DNA from: Pseudevernia furfuracea
Lineage: Eukaryota; Ascomycota; Lecanoromycetes; Lecanorales; Parmeliaceae
Direction: 5' to 3'
Assembly: GCA_022315425.1 (NCBI GenBank)
Contig: JAIUPT010000041.1
Span: 682,001 to 746,000 of the forward strand
Length of the DNA: 64,000 nt
Part shown: piece by piece, positions 19,727 through 30,600 of the stretch
How positions within the stretch are numbered: the stretch's first letter is position 1
How the letters are laid out: every line of letters begins with the position of its first letter
Position numbers and translations under genes: made by a program
The notes under the pieces: generated by a model
Told to the model about the DNA's origin: nothing
What the model saw: the letters and a program-made list of their open reading frames with translations, nothing else
Database searches by the model: none

Positions 19727-21185
19727 ATGGTGTCTACAAGAAGTCAAGATAATACGCCGGCTGGTGCTGCTTCCCAACCCTCGAAAATACTGTATCCGCA
19801 AGTTGTAGTACGGGAGAAAAAGCGAAAGGTTGATACCGAAGGAGCGGAATCCCCAGCACAGGCCGCGACGAAGAAGAGGCGGAGATCAGCCAAATCGAAC
19901 CGAGATGCAGCACCTTCCTCCAACGCTAGAATGCCAGGCAGGCCTGGCAGAAGTGCTTCTACAAAAGCAGTACATGGCGACGTGGCCGAAGCAATAGATC
20001 ATAATGAGTCAGACCAGAAGCCTTCTACGCAGGGCAGCCTTTCGAATTCTCCACAGACGCCCGGAATGACGACAGAACAGACCATCGATGACGGTAAGGA
20101 GGGCAAAGCCATAGAGGTTGCTACCAACATACCCAATAATACACTAGGTTTAGACGATGAAGTGTCGGAGGCGGATGACCCGGCGAAGCCAGACGCTGGC
20201 AGCGCAACGAGATCGAGAAAGGGAATGACGTCGAAGGAGAGAAGGAGAGACTCGGAAAGAACTGCTAGGGTAGAAGAGGATTTAGCGGATATCAGCATGC
20301 GTGAAAAGAAGCCAGATACACCCTTGGCCACGGCTGTTAAGGCCACTCACAAACGGTTCGGCAGCGAAGATATTGAAGTACCGAGACCGTTCACCTCATC
20401 TGGTATCGAAGAACGAGAAGGGGGTCAGGAAGATCTATCTGAGCATGACGGCGAAAGCGAGGATGAGGCGCCGGAGACAGTCACGGCATCAGCGGGCTTC
20501 GAAAAGGCACGCACTTCGGCACTAGACGCAGCTAGGGTTGCTGCAAGGTACGTTTTCTCGATACTACGTCTATGCAGCGGTAGGTGGAACAAAGCTGACT
20601 GGGAATAGGCAAGAAGCAGATAAGAAGCTCAGACGCAGAGAACATGATCAGAGGCTGAGGCTACAAGCGAAGTCAGCAAAAGATTCGCGATCCGAAGACA
20701 AGCTGTCAGGTAAAGTTCGGGGGACAAAAGGGTCTTTGCCTCAAGTCATCAAAAAGGATGGCCAAACATCAGTCGAAAAGCCCCAGTCCTCGGGTGAATC
20801 CCCACAAATCACCAATGGCGAGGGCCCGATACCCCAGGCCAAACCAAAATCTTCTGGAAAAAGTCCATTGCCGCTACGGCTTCCAGAGGAAATCCTCACA
20901 GCGGAACCAGTCGTCCACGCTCCAAAATCTCCATTCTCGGGTAGCAAGCTCGCCACGGGCCAAAAGCGAAAATTCGCTGATCTCGAACCAAAGCCGCCCA
21001 AAGACGTCAAGCGGGGAAATGTCAACATCCGTGTCCTACAAGACACCCGGTCTATCCTCCCTCCCAAGTCTTCCCGGGCGAGCAAAGCCCTCAGAGAATC
21101 CTGGCTCACCGGTCGAAGGGGTTTCAACGGCGAGATTGGCGTCCAGCGGCGGAAGCCGAGTGGTGGTTTCGTACGAAAGAAATGA
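19727..21185 (+). CDS. UTP16: U3 snoRNA-associated nucleolar protein, UTP16/Bud21-like
   Basis: Probable component of the U3 snoRNP/SSU processome, which makes 18S rRNA. Exons 19727-20547 and 20609-21185 give 465 aa; the 61-nt intron (GTACGT donor) joins VAAR to QEADKK. The N-terminal two thirds is low-complexity, with basic nuclear-localisation runs (EKKRKVD, KKRRRSAK) and acidic stretches. The conserved C-terminal domain is clear: LPEEIL, QKRKFADL, DVKRGNVNIRVLQD, LPPKSSRASKALRESWLTGR, ending GGFVRKK. I chose ATG 19727 because MVSTRSQ is a typical nuclear-protein start; ATG 19598 is in frame and would add 43 residues. The assignment rests on the C-terminal domain. Confidence 0.8.
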
Positions 21186-22281
21186 TGAACGTCATGCCTT
21201 AGCTCTAATAGCAGGCACATCTACGCGCTCACACCCGGCTACTCAATCCAGTGCGTTTGACTTGGCATCGGTGTGATCAGGTAGCCTCACGAGCGCCATC
21301 AGAGGTGCCTAAGAAGAGTCGCAAAGACGGGAAAGCTGTTCGAGTGCACGATTGCTTGGGGAGAGGGGCGTAGTGAAGAAAGTAAGATACTAGCTACGAG
21401 AATACACCATGCTTCCCAAAGTAACCGTACATTCCAAAAATCAGTAGGCAGAGTACTAGAGATATCGTTCTCAAGCCAATACATAAAATATCCCCTGGGT
21501 GATGGCCAGACAGCAAGACCGCCCCCCCCCCCCCCTGGCTACCTCAGTCTTCTTTTCAACCGCGTAAGACGTTACCTCAAGGCAGGTACACGAGTGACCT
21601 GACCCACCGCACCTCGACCTCTCTCTTGCTAAATTCCCAACCCATTCCGCACACCCTCTCCGTGAAAACCCCGCCTCATTCATTATTTTGCCTCTTGAAA
21701 GCCAGCGGGCATTGATAATCGTCGAGCCTGCTGCACTGCACTGCGCCCCCCCCCTCCACCAACTGATATGTAGAGTACGAGTGCCCAGAGCTGCTGCTCG
21801 TCAAAGGGGTCATTAATATGTGTTGAGACGCGCGCTTCAAAAAGACCGTCAATAATGCCTCCCTCCCTCCCTCTGGCGGCGGAGGAGCTTGCGGAATTCA
21901 CGAGGGCTAAAATTGTTTTTTTTTCTCCAAAAGTTTTGAGTGAAATCCAAAAAGGGGCGTTTGAGAATTATTGTGGCCGCTTCACGGCCGGTTTTTGTTG
22001 AAACCTCGCTTTTCTTCATATGCAGTGTGGTTCCTATTTTCTCGGCTCGCAGACATGGGGGTCTTCCTACTTGCCAGAGATTTCAAGGAGGGGGCACACC
22101 TGTGATGAGTAGCAAGTACTAAAAGAAAACAGGCGGCAACGATGGCCTTGTTGAGATACGTTACGTTTTTCAGTGAACCAAAAAGAAGGTGGCGGCGACT
22201 TTATGTCCCAATATCGTGAAATGCCATGGCCCATCAACAAACGCCCAAAGCTATGCATCGCCAACGTAAAACGTGCCTCTA
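21186..22281. other. Intergenic region with homopolymer tracts
   Basis: About 1.1 kb. It holds a 14-base C tract (21522-21535), a second C run near 21746 and a T run near 21915. No ORF with coding character is seen. Confidence 0.5.
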
Positions 22282-23557
22282 TCATGAAACCTCGATCCGT
22301 CTCTCCACCGAGATGGCGTTCAGAGGGAAAAATTGTACTTCGTGGCTCTCAGCCCGCGGCCCCCCGATGACTTCGTTCAGGAAGATCTTGTCCGAATTGT
22401 TGTCGTCGGTGAATTTGTTGTACCCCGACCTTACATCTCCATAACTAGTGTGCGACGACGAGTTCTGCACGACCGTGGTGCTGCCTGTTCCACGCACGCT
22501 GTGTCTGGCCGAGGCCAACCAATCACCAAACCAAGAGCCATGCAAGAGTGGCCTGTATGTTGGGACGCAGGCGCAAATGATTGCCGTACCAAGCTCGATG
22601 GTACTCCACATGATACACAAGGAGATGGATGGGACTAAGGTATGTGTTAGCGGTGCATGATTGCTGGCTTGGGAAACCCGCCTTCTTTGGGCTCGTTTGG
22701 GCTGTAAATATAAGCCATCTTTAGTACCCCGGTTATACACACACTGAGGATGTTAGCTAATCGCGCCATGATACTAGCAACACTGGGTTGCAACAGCAGT
22801 GAGACTTACAAGCCGCCGAGTAAAAATATTACGCTGAGAATCCATCTCTGCCTAATCGGCAGCTGGAGTTTCCGAATCATAAAAATAGGAAGCAAAAGAA
22901 TAACGATGTCCAGCACGACGTTGGTGAGTTCCTCAAATAGAGTGAAAAGACCGAAGAGCACACATTTCCCCTCGGTGAGGCGTAAAGGATTCCAAGCATC
23001 TATGATAGGGACACACTGTACAACACTGACGGCTGTCATTGCGATGCACCAGAGCAGACAAAACATCAGGACGATATCTTTTGCCCGTCTAAATTTCCGA
23101 GTCGTGAAGACGGATGCATACAAAGCGAGTATGGAGACTTTGGCCAGTGTGATGCCCCATATGAAGAGAAGCTCGGCGATGTAGAGCAGCTGCAATCCGC
23201 TGTTATCCACTGAACTTAGGGAGGGATGTTTGGAACCAACCTTGTATATCTTGGCGATTTGGCCCATAGGAGCTGGCAAAGCTAAGGGATCGTACGTCCC
23301 TCCCACATCGATCACGCCTGTTCCCATCAACAAATATTCTCCCGTGGCGCATTCATCTCCTTACTGCCAATCACCAAGCCAGCCCAGGCGGCAAAAACAA
23401 CCAAGGTAAGTAATATCCACAAATCATCCAATGCGAATCGGTACTTTGTCTTTGACTTGGCGATCAGTCGTAAGATGACGGCGATTACGTCCAAAATTAG
23501 AAATACTATCGAGGTAAAAAGCAACTGCTTGCCATCGTTTTTGAGTGGAATCATCAT
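22282..23557 (-). CDS. SAT4/PTH11-type (fungal rhodopsin-fold) integral membrane protein
   Basis: Seven-helix membrane protein of the SAT4 family, a group that includes Pth11-like receptors. Exon 1 is 23557-23365 (MMIPLKNDGK; two helices and ALDDLWILLTLV). A 47-nt intron (GTAAGG donor) leads to exon 2 from 23317. Exon 2 has the core helices AELLFIWGITLAKVSILALY, LLWCIAMTAVSVVQCVPIIDAW (residues typical of helix 4) and LDIVILLLPIFMI. It ends at a perfect GTAAGT near 22813. A short exon (FVASIMARLANIL) and a last exon (IMWSTIELGTAIICACVPTY then RPLL) follow; the third intron, with branch-like GCTAAC, is my least certain join. A 51-nt in-frame segment in exon 2 may also be an optional intron. 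Specific ligand unknown. Confidence 0.78.
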
Positions 23558-24189
23558 TGATCATGCACTCTGGAAGTACCTGAGCACAAGTCATGGAGCA
23601 GAAGTTGGGAACGGAAGGAAATTTGTAACGTGGAGCGTCATTTATTCGTTCCGAGTCGGCGACCCATCATTGCTACGCCGTAACGACTGACTCGTGGAGC
23701 TTGGCAAAATTGCGAGGGGTGGAGGGGTCTCCAGCCGAGTTATCGACTGGCTCCACTAATAAACGGTGGCTTCGCCGCTCACCAAGTCCGCCCTTAGGAA
23801 CTATTTCCCTGCTAGTGTGCGAGTGGAAACTCGAGGAGTCGGGGATGTGCTCCATAGTGATTGGTCATATGGATCAAGGGTTCGGATCCTTTTCGATTGC
23901 TTTTCCTCGAGGCTGATGGCCCGACTCCCACCCACATCTCCACCACATGGCACACGTCCAGGGTGACTGGTCCAGTGTCCACACGGTGACCAACGCGAGC
24001 ACGCTTTCTGTCACTGCACTACGGGAGCTATGCAGGCCGATCGATAAGTCACCCAGTGGGAAAATGTAGGTACCGTACATTATTCTTCTGCTAAAATAAT
24101 GACGTGACAAGTACGTGGGCGGATTGTCCTTCCCTCGTACCTGGAACGGCACGACCGGTAAGCCGGGAGGAAACTACTCGGTAACCTTG
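23558..24189. other. Intergenic region before the pogo-like element
   Basis: Holds the membrane-protein promoter. The base composition is normal up to about 24185, where the repeat region begins. No gene is supported. Confidence 0.5.
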
Positions 24190-24211
24190 TAAGCTCGGGC
24201 GATCTAATATT
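24190..24211. repeat. 22-bp direct repeat flanking the pogo-like element (left copy)
   Basis: TAAGCTCGGGCGATCTAATAT, matched at 26745-26766 with one transition (C/T). The two copies bracket the inverted repeats of the transposon. Confidence 0.8.
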
Positions 24212-26740
24212 TCCACCAGGAAGTGCACCATTCCGGGAAGTGCACCACTTAGGGTTAGGGCTCTACCCCACAAACCACCCCACAACTTCATATATATCAT
24301 TCGGTCACTCTTTTGCGACTATTCGATAACTACTTAATAAGACTATTCGATAAGTACTTGATGAGACTATTCGATCACTATTTGATAACCGAGGGCTCGA
24401 AGAGAATAAAATTAAAAACGGGGATTTCATATAGTTAGAATTCTTCTTCAAGTATATCTTCAGCAAAATCAAAGAATTCAGAAGAACTACCTAAAGAGAT
24501 GCGCCTAGATCTCGCAATTAACGAGTATAAACAAGCCTTCTTAGTCTATTATATGAGCTTCGAGTTTATGAAGAAAAAGCGCAAGCCTTCTGCTAGATCA
24601 ATTATAAAATAGTATAATCTCATTTATACTATTCTCAAACGACGTATCATTAATAAGACTCAGTCTCGTTAAGAGACTTATAAAAGCGAGCAACGACTGA
24701 GTGACTTAAAGAAGAATACTTTGAAAGCATAAATCTTATAAATAGCGAAGTGAGACTGATCATCAAGAATCTCTTAGATCAAGTTTATGACTTCTGAGCT
24801 TCTTATGAACAAGAGAAACTATCGTAAACTAGGTTCTAACTGGGTTTCACGCTTTTTGAGTCGTTATTCGAAGCTACGAAGTCGCTTTTCTCAGTCATTA
24901 GATAGAGATCGTGCTGAGACTTATGATTCAAAAAAGCTGATGCGATGGTTTCAGCTTGTGAAATCGACTATTCAGAAGTATAGTATTCAGTAGAAAGATA
25001 TGTACAATATGAACAAGAAAGAATTCGCAATTGAGACTACTGAAAGATTCAGAGTTGTTTGTCACAAATCTAACTTGTAGATATATAAAACTCAGAATGA
25101 AAATCGAGAGTGAGTGTTCTTGATTAAGTGTATCTCAGCGAATAAAAGACTTTTAAGACTATTTATTATCTTTAAAGAGAAGCGTCAAATGAAGACGTGA
25201 TATGATGTCTTGAAGGACGAGGATTCTTATATTACTTTGAGCGAGAATAGCTGAACAAATAATGTTTTAAACTTGAAGTGATTCGAGAAGTATGCTTAGA
25301 TACTGTTCTTTTGTATATGATTTTGACTAATTTTGACTGATTTCTTCAGATACTTTAAGTCATAAACTCGAAGAACTCTCAAGGGCAAATATCGACTTCT
25401 GATATTTGATGAATATTGTCAAGAATAGGTGGTAGGACACTTAGTTGTAAACTATAGAATGCTACGAGAGTAAAGAGCGACTATGAGGATGCGCCTTAGC
25501 GCATCACGTGACCATGTCACGTGACCCGAATTTTGACAAATATGCATTTTATATTAGTAACAAAGTCATCATCTTTTATATCGATAATAATATTATTCTT
25601 TTATATCTCCCTTTTCATTTCACTTATATTCTTTAGTTATTAGATGTTAACTTTTTTCAGTTCTTAGCAATAGCGTATCATAAGCATTTAGAGAAGCATA
25701 TCAATCTTGTCAACGAAAAGAATTACTTAATGAACAAATCAGACTTTATTGTCTTGATTCAAATAACGAGAAAGAATACTATAACGAAAAAGAACATCAA
25801 GTATTCTTGAGAAAAGAGTGACTTATTTTCAATTAAGTCACAAATTGTGCTTGACAGAGTGAGACTAAAGATATTAGAATCTTCGAAATCGTCATCCTCA
25901 GATATAACAGTCACAGCTTTCAATAACGATTCGATTTCTGTGATCTTTACATCAAGAAATGTGAAGCAAGTGGATCAGCTAGTTCAACGAATCAAGGCTG
26001 AAGATTAGAATCTCGAACTCTCAGAAAAACTTGATAAGATATACAGCTCTACTCTGATCTTCAGCATCTTACTTTAGAAAACGAATAATTAGCTTCTTAA
26101 GGCGGAGCAAAGAAAAGAAGACAAGGTCAAGCGTGGACAATAATATTATGAGAAAGCAATAATCATGAATCTCGACGTTGTACAGCAACGGAAGAATAAT
26201 CTGGTTACAAAGCAACAGATGAAAGAAGATAAGCAATTCGAGCAGCAATTCAGAATTATGTGTCGTCTAAGGTCTGAGATTTTTGAGAAAAGAAGAGTCA
26301 GAAGTTCAATCAAAAAGAAGATCACTGTATCACGCTTTATCTCGGGCCCATTAACATCTCTGGTGCTTGATCCCTCGGGACCCTCGACGCCCTCAAGACC
26401 CTCGACGCCCTCAAGACAGCAACAATCACAGCGAGGGGGGAGGGCTGAAAGGGCTGAAAGGGCTGGGAGGGGTGACAGAAGAAGTGATAGAGTTGTTACA
26501 GTGATAGAAGAAGTAGAAGAAGAGACTCGGATATCAACTCGTGGAAGACTTATAATAGCCAAAAAACGAAGTAGCTGTTGAAGATATTTATTTAATCTAT
26601 TCGTAAAATCTAGTCTCTTTCAACATGACTGTGCTGAGTTGCCATACAATTTTGGTAGAATGTTGGTATTTTGATGTTCCTCGGATTTATCGGATTTTAA
26701 AGTGGTGCACTTCCCGGAATGGTGCACTTCCTGGTGAAAC
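24210..26740 (+). mobile_element. RIP-degraded pogo/Fot-type DNA transposon with perfect terminal inverted repeats
   Basis: The ends at 24210-24250 and 26700-26740 are perfect 41-bp inverted repeats, containing two copies of GAAGTGCACCA each. The interior is AT-rich with many stops, but transposase pieces can be read in order: KNYRKLGSNWVSRFLSRYSK-like DNA-binding/HTH region (about 24787-24990), YNMNKK, TNNVLNL, GKYRLLIFDE (about 25390-25420, the strand carrying the second DDE aspartate), then TPEF and NNIILLYLPFHFTYIL with the third-acidic-residue region, and a basic C-terminal tail to about 26580. The C-to-T/G-to-A type stops indicate RIP. About 100 bp near 25420-25530 with GCGCATCACGTGAC palindromes interrupts the DDE domain and looks like a small secondary insertion. 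Confidence 0.85.
24312..24388. repeat. Three imperfect copies of a 24-bp repeat
   Basis: GACTATTCGATAA(C/G)TACTT-like units repeat three times just inside the left inverted repeat of the pogo-like element. Confidence 0.7.
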
Positions 26741-26744
26741 CGAG

Positions 26745-26766
26745 TAAGCTTGGGCGATCTAATATT
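26745..26766. repeat. 22-bp direct repeat flanking the pogo-like element (right copy)
   Basis: TAAGCTTGGGCGATCTAATAT, the partner of 24190-24211, located four bases outside the right inverted repeat. Confidence 0.8.
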
Positions 26767-27644
26767 ACCGCTTATTATTCATAAATATTAATATTTCCCT
26801 GCTCCTCCGTACCTTAGACTCTTCTTACTAGTTTAGATGTATGATGTATCGTATGGAAATTGTAACCCTGAAGAATTCATCCTGACCAATCACCCTCACT
26901 CTGCTTATCCCTCCAATCGCGATCAATCTTTATCTCGCATATGTTGTATGCAAACTTCGTAATCCGTAACGTACATTCACATTATTAGTATAGAGCACTT
27001 ATGATTCGGGTGTGATCTAGAGTAAATTTTAATCTTCCGCCGTTGCATGTCCAACAGTCGACCTGACCTGCTTATCTTTCATACCAGTACATCCACATTG
27101 AATGCCCCTCTAGTTGCTTTCTTCTTGCGCTCCGAAACATGTGTAGACGACTGTGTAGATCAAGTGTACATACACAACGTCGGGCGGGATTATCTGGAAG
27201 TCAGCGGGGGGGAAACAAAGACAGTGGGAGGCTGATTTGCCATGTCCGAGCCTGCGAGTGGGGATACGAAGGACCAACCCGTGGGCATTCCCCGCACCTC
27301 ATATGGGTTTTTGAACGTGCGACAATGCCGCGCCGGAGGACGCCACCCGTATCCTCTTTCCTGGGCATAGCATGCTTTTTGGCAAACGCGTCCCACCCCC
27401 TTCACCCCTTTATTCATCGCTTCCTGCGCCCTCCTGCCCACCTACCTATTCCGCACAGTGTGCAATGTCTAAGGTCACGAACCACACCTCGAGTCAACTC
27501 CGAGTGTTGATCGATGCTCAGCAAGACGAACGACGGATATGTTGACTTCCATTGCCACTGTGAATAGAGCACGCCCTCTCCGAGACTGATCAGCCAATAA
27601 CCCGACTTCCACTTGCCAAGACTGCTACTGCATTGAATCCTTGC
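26767..27644. other. Upstream region of the polyketide synthase
   Basis: About 880 bp between the transposon and the PKS start. It should contain the PKS promoter. A few short ORFs overlap with no signature, and I could not identify a convincing TATA box or factor site. Confidence 0.5.
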
Positions 27645-30600
27645 ATGCCAAATCACCACGACCCGAATTCAGAGGCTGCGTTCCCATTGGCACGCAAGAT
27701 GGAGGACATAGCAATCATCGGCTTTTCATTGAGATTTCCTCAGGATGCAGTATCCCCGGAATCCTTCTGGAATATGTTGGCAGAAGGTCGTTCCGCAGCA
27801 ACAGAAGTTCCTGAAAGCCGATTCAACATCAACGCATTCTATCATCCCGACCCGGATAGGTTAGCCAGTGTGAGTGCTTGCTTAGGACTCCTATTCAATC
27901 TCAACGACCGCTGCAGTCTGATCATCGAACCTAGATGAATTGCCGAGGCGGGAACTTCCTAACCGGGGACCTTGCAGCCTTTGACGCTCCTTTTTTCTCC
28001 ATCCCACCGGCCGAAGCTGCATGCATTGATCCGCAGCAGCGGATCCTCCTCGAAACTTCTTACAGGGCGCTCGAAAATGGTAAGAGCCAATCATAGCAGA
28101 CTTTGAAAGCGCAGGCTAAATCCTGCCACCCGGTAGCTGGTATTCCCATAGAGACTATCTCCGGCACTAAAACCTCGGTTCACATTGGTTGCTTCTCACA
28201 CGAATATGAGATAATGTTCGCACGTGACCCTGAGGCCCTAGCCAAGTACCAGGCCTCTGGTACTGGACCAGCTATGCTGGCCAATCGACTTAGTTGGTTT
28301 TACAATTTGCATGGTCCCAGTATCGCTCTTGATACAGCATGCTCGAGTAGCATGAATGCGTTGTATTTAGCTGTTCAAAATCTGCGCTCGAATGAGACGA
28401 GCCTTGTATGTAGGCCCCCAGTCCTCTCAAAAATGAAACCTCGTTGACGACTGACTCGCACACAGGGTATCGTAGGAGGATGCAATCTCATCCTAAACCC
28501 CGATTCTGTCATGGCTCCGCTAGCAAACATGAACTTCCTTTCGCCCGACAGTCGCTGTTATCCTTTCGACGCACGCGCAAACGGTTATTCTAGAGGTGAA
28601 GGGTTTGGTGTCATCATCATCAAGCGAGTCACAGATGCGATTGCTGACGGAGATACGATCCGCGCTATCATCAGAGGTGTTGGGGCTAATCAGGACGGCA
28701 GGACTCCAGGTATTACACAACCTAATTGCAGTGCACAAGAGGCTATGATACGTGAGACCTACACGAAGAATGATCTGGATGTTGGAGTCACGCGGTTCTT
28801 TGAGGCTCATGGGACAGGAACCCCTGTTGGCGATCTTGTGGAAGCCCGAGCCATTAGTGCTGTCTTCAAAGACGCCAGAACCTCTACGGATCCTCTGTTT
28901 GTAGGGGCAGCGAAATCGAACATTGGGCATCTGGAAGGCGCAAGCGGGATTGTCAGCATTATCAAGGCCACGCTAGCTTTGGAGAAAGGGATAATCCCTC
29001 CAAATGCAGACTACCGGTACCCAAATCCAGACATCCCAGCGGAGCAGTGGAAAATCAAGGTGATCCAAAGCCACACCCTAAGACTATCCTATCCTGCGCC
29101 TCTAACATTTCCTCGCAGTTTCCTCGTCGAAGTACGCCTTGGCCTTCAAACGGCCTGAGACGAGCATCTGTCAATTCTTTTGGGTACGGAGGGGCAAATG
29201 TGCACATCGTACTCGATGATGCTCGGCATTATCTCGAAACTCGAAATCTGAGTGGCAAGCACATTACTGTTTCTTTACCTGCAGGACCTGCCGTAAATCT
29301 CACGAATGGGCACTGCGTTTCCGAGACATCGCACGCAACAGAACCTGATGTCCAACTTGGACTGCCGTCACGTGACTCCCAACCCCGTTTGCTCGTTTGG
29401 TCGTCCTCGGACGAAGCCAGCTTGAAGAATCTTCTGGCGGCATATCAACAGCACCTGTCAACTCTCTGCAGCCCGGCTGAGCAAAGACAATACTTCGAAG
29501 ATCTCTGTTACACACTCTCGAGTAGGCGTAGCTTGCTGCCGTGGAAGTCTTTTCTTGTTTGCAATTCACTTCATGAGCTTCGCGACATGATACGCAATAA
29601 GACCTCAGGGCTGCTTCGTTCTCGCAGCGCACCAGTCATCAGCTTTGTGTTCACAGGGCAGGGCGCTCAATGGAGTGGTATGGGTCGCGAGCTTCTCGGC
29701 TATCATGCTTTCAGAAGAAGCCTGGAGCAAGCCACCAAATATCTGCAAGAGCTCGGGTGTAGCTGGTCTCTGATGGGTATGTATCTTATAATCTACCTTC
29801 TCATATCCAGTTCGCTGATGTGTCTCAGAGGAGTTACTTCGAGACAAGGCCGAGACCAACATTGATCAGGCCAGCTTCTCTCAGCCAATTTGTACCGCGT
29901 TGCAAGTTGCTCTGATCGACCTGTACGCTAGCTGGGGTATCACTCCCTTGGCGGTGGTTGGCCATTCCTCCGGGGAAATCGCTGCGGCTTACTGCGCTGG
30001 CGGTTTATCAAAGGAGTCAGCCTGGCGTGTTGCTTATTTCAGGGGAGTTCTAGCTGCCACCATAAAACGGCCAAAGCGGGGAGCTATGATGTCTGTTGCG
30101 GTCTCGGAAAAAGAAGCAGAGATCTACATTAGCGAGGCTGTTCCTCAATCCAGAAGAAGCGACTTGGCTGTTGGCTGTGTAAATAGTCCAACCAATGTGA
30201 CATTGACTGGTGATGAAGATTGCATTGACATGGTAAAGAGTCTCATGGAGAAAAAGCGACTGTTTGCGAGGAAGCTAGCAGTGCAAGTGGCTTATCATTC
30301 AAAGGCTATGACAGGCATTGCTTCAAAGTATGCAGCACTAATCGAAAACATCTCCCCGGGGACTTACGAGGGGCCATCTCGATACACACCAATGATGTTC
30401 TCATCAGTGACGGGAAGGATTGTCCCAGTGGCAACTCTAAGCCAACCACAATACTGGATCGAGAATTTGGTCTCGAAAGTCAAATTTTCGGAAGCTCTTA
30501 TTGCAACGGATCTATGGATTCGAACCGATCGCATCTCATCCAACGACTCCAGGTCCGCTTGTATCATAGAGATAGGCCCACATTCTGCACTTCGAAGGCC

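Noticed and set aside
20741..21220. 159-codon minus-strand ORF
   Set aside because: Antisense to the conserved C-terminal domain of the UTP16-like gene.
22141..22740. Separate gene on the plus strand from overlapping ORFs
   Set aside because: They are antisense to the last exon of the SAT4-type gene, which has the conserved IMWSTIELG and RPLL sequence.
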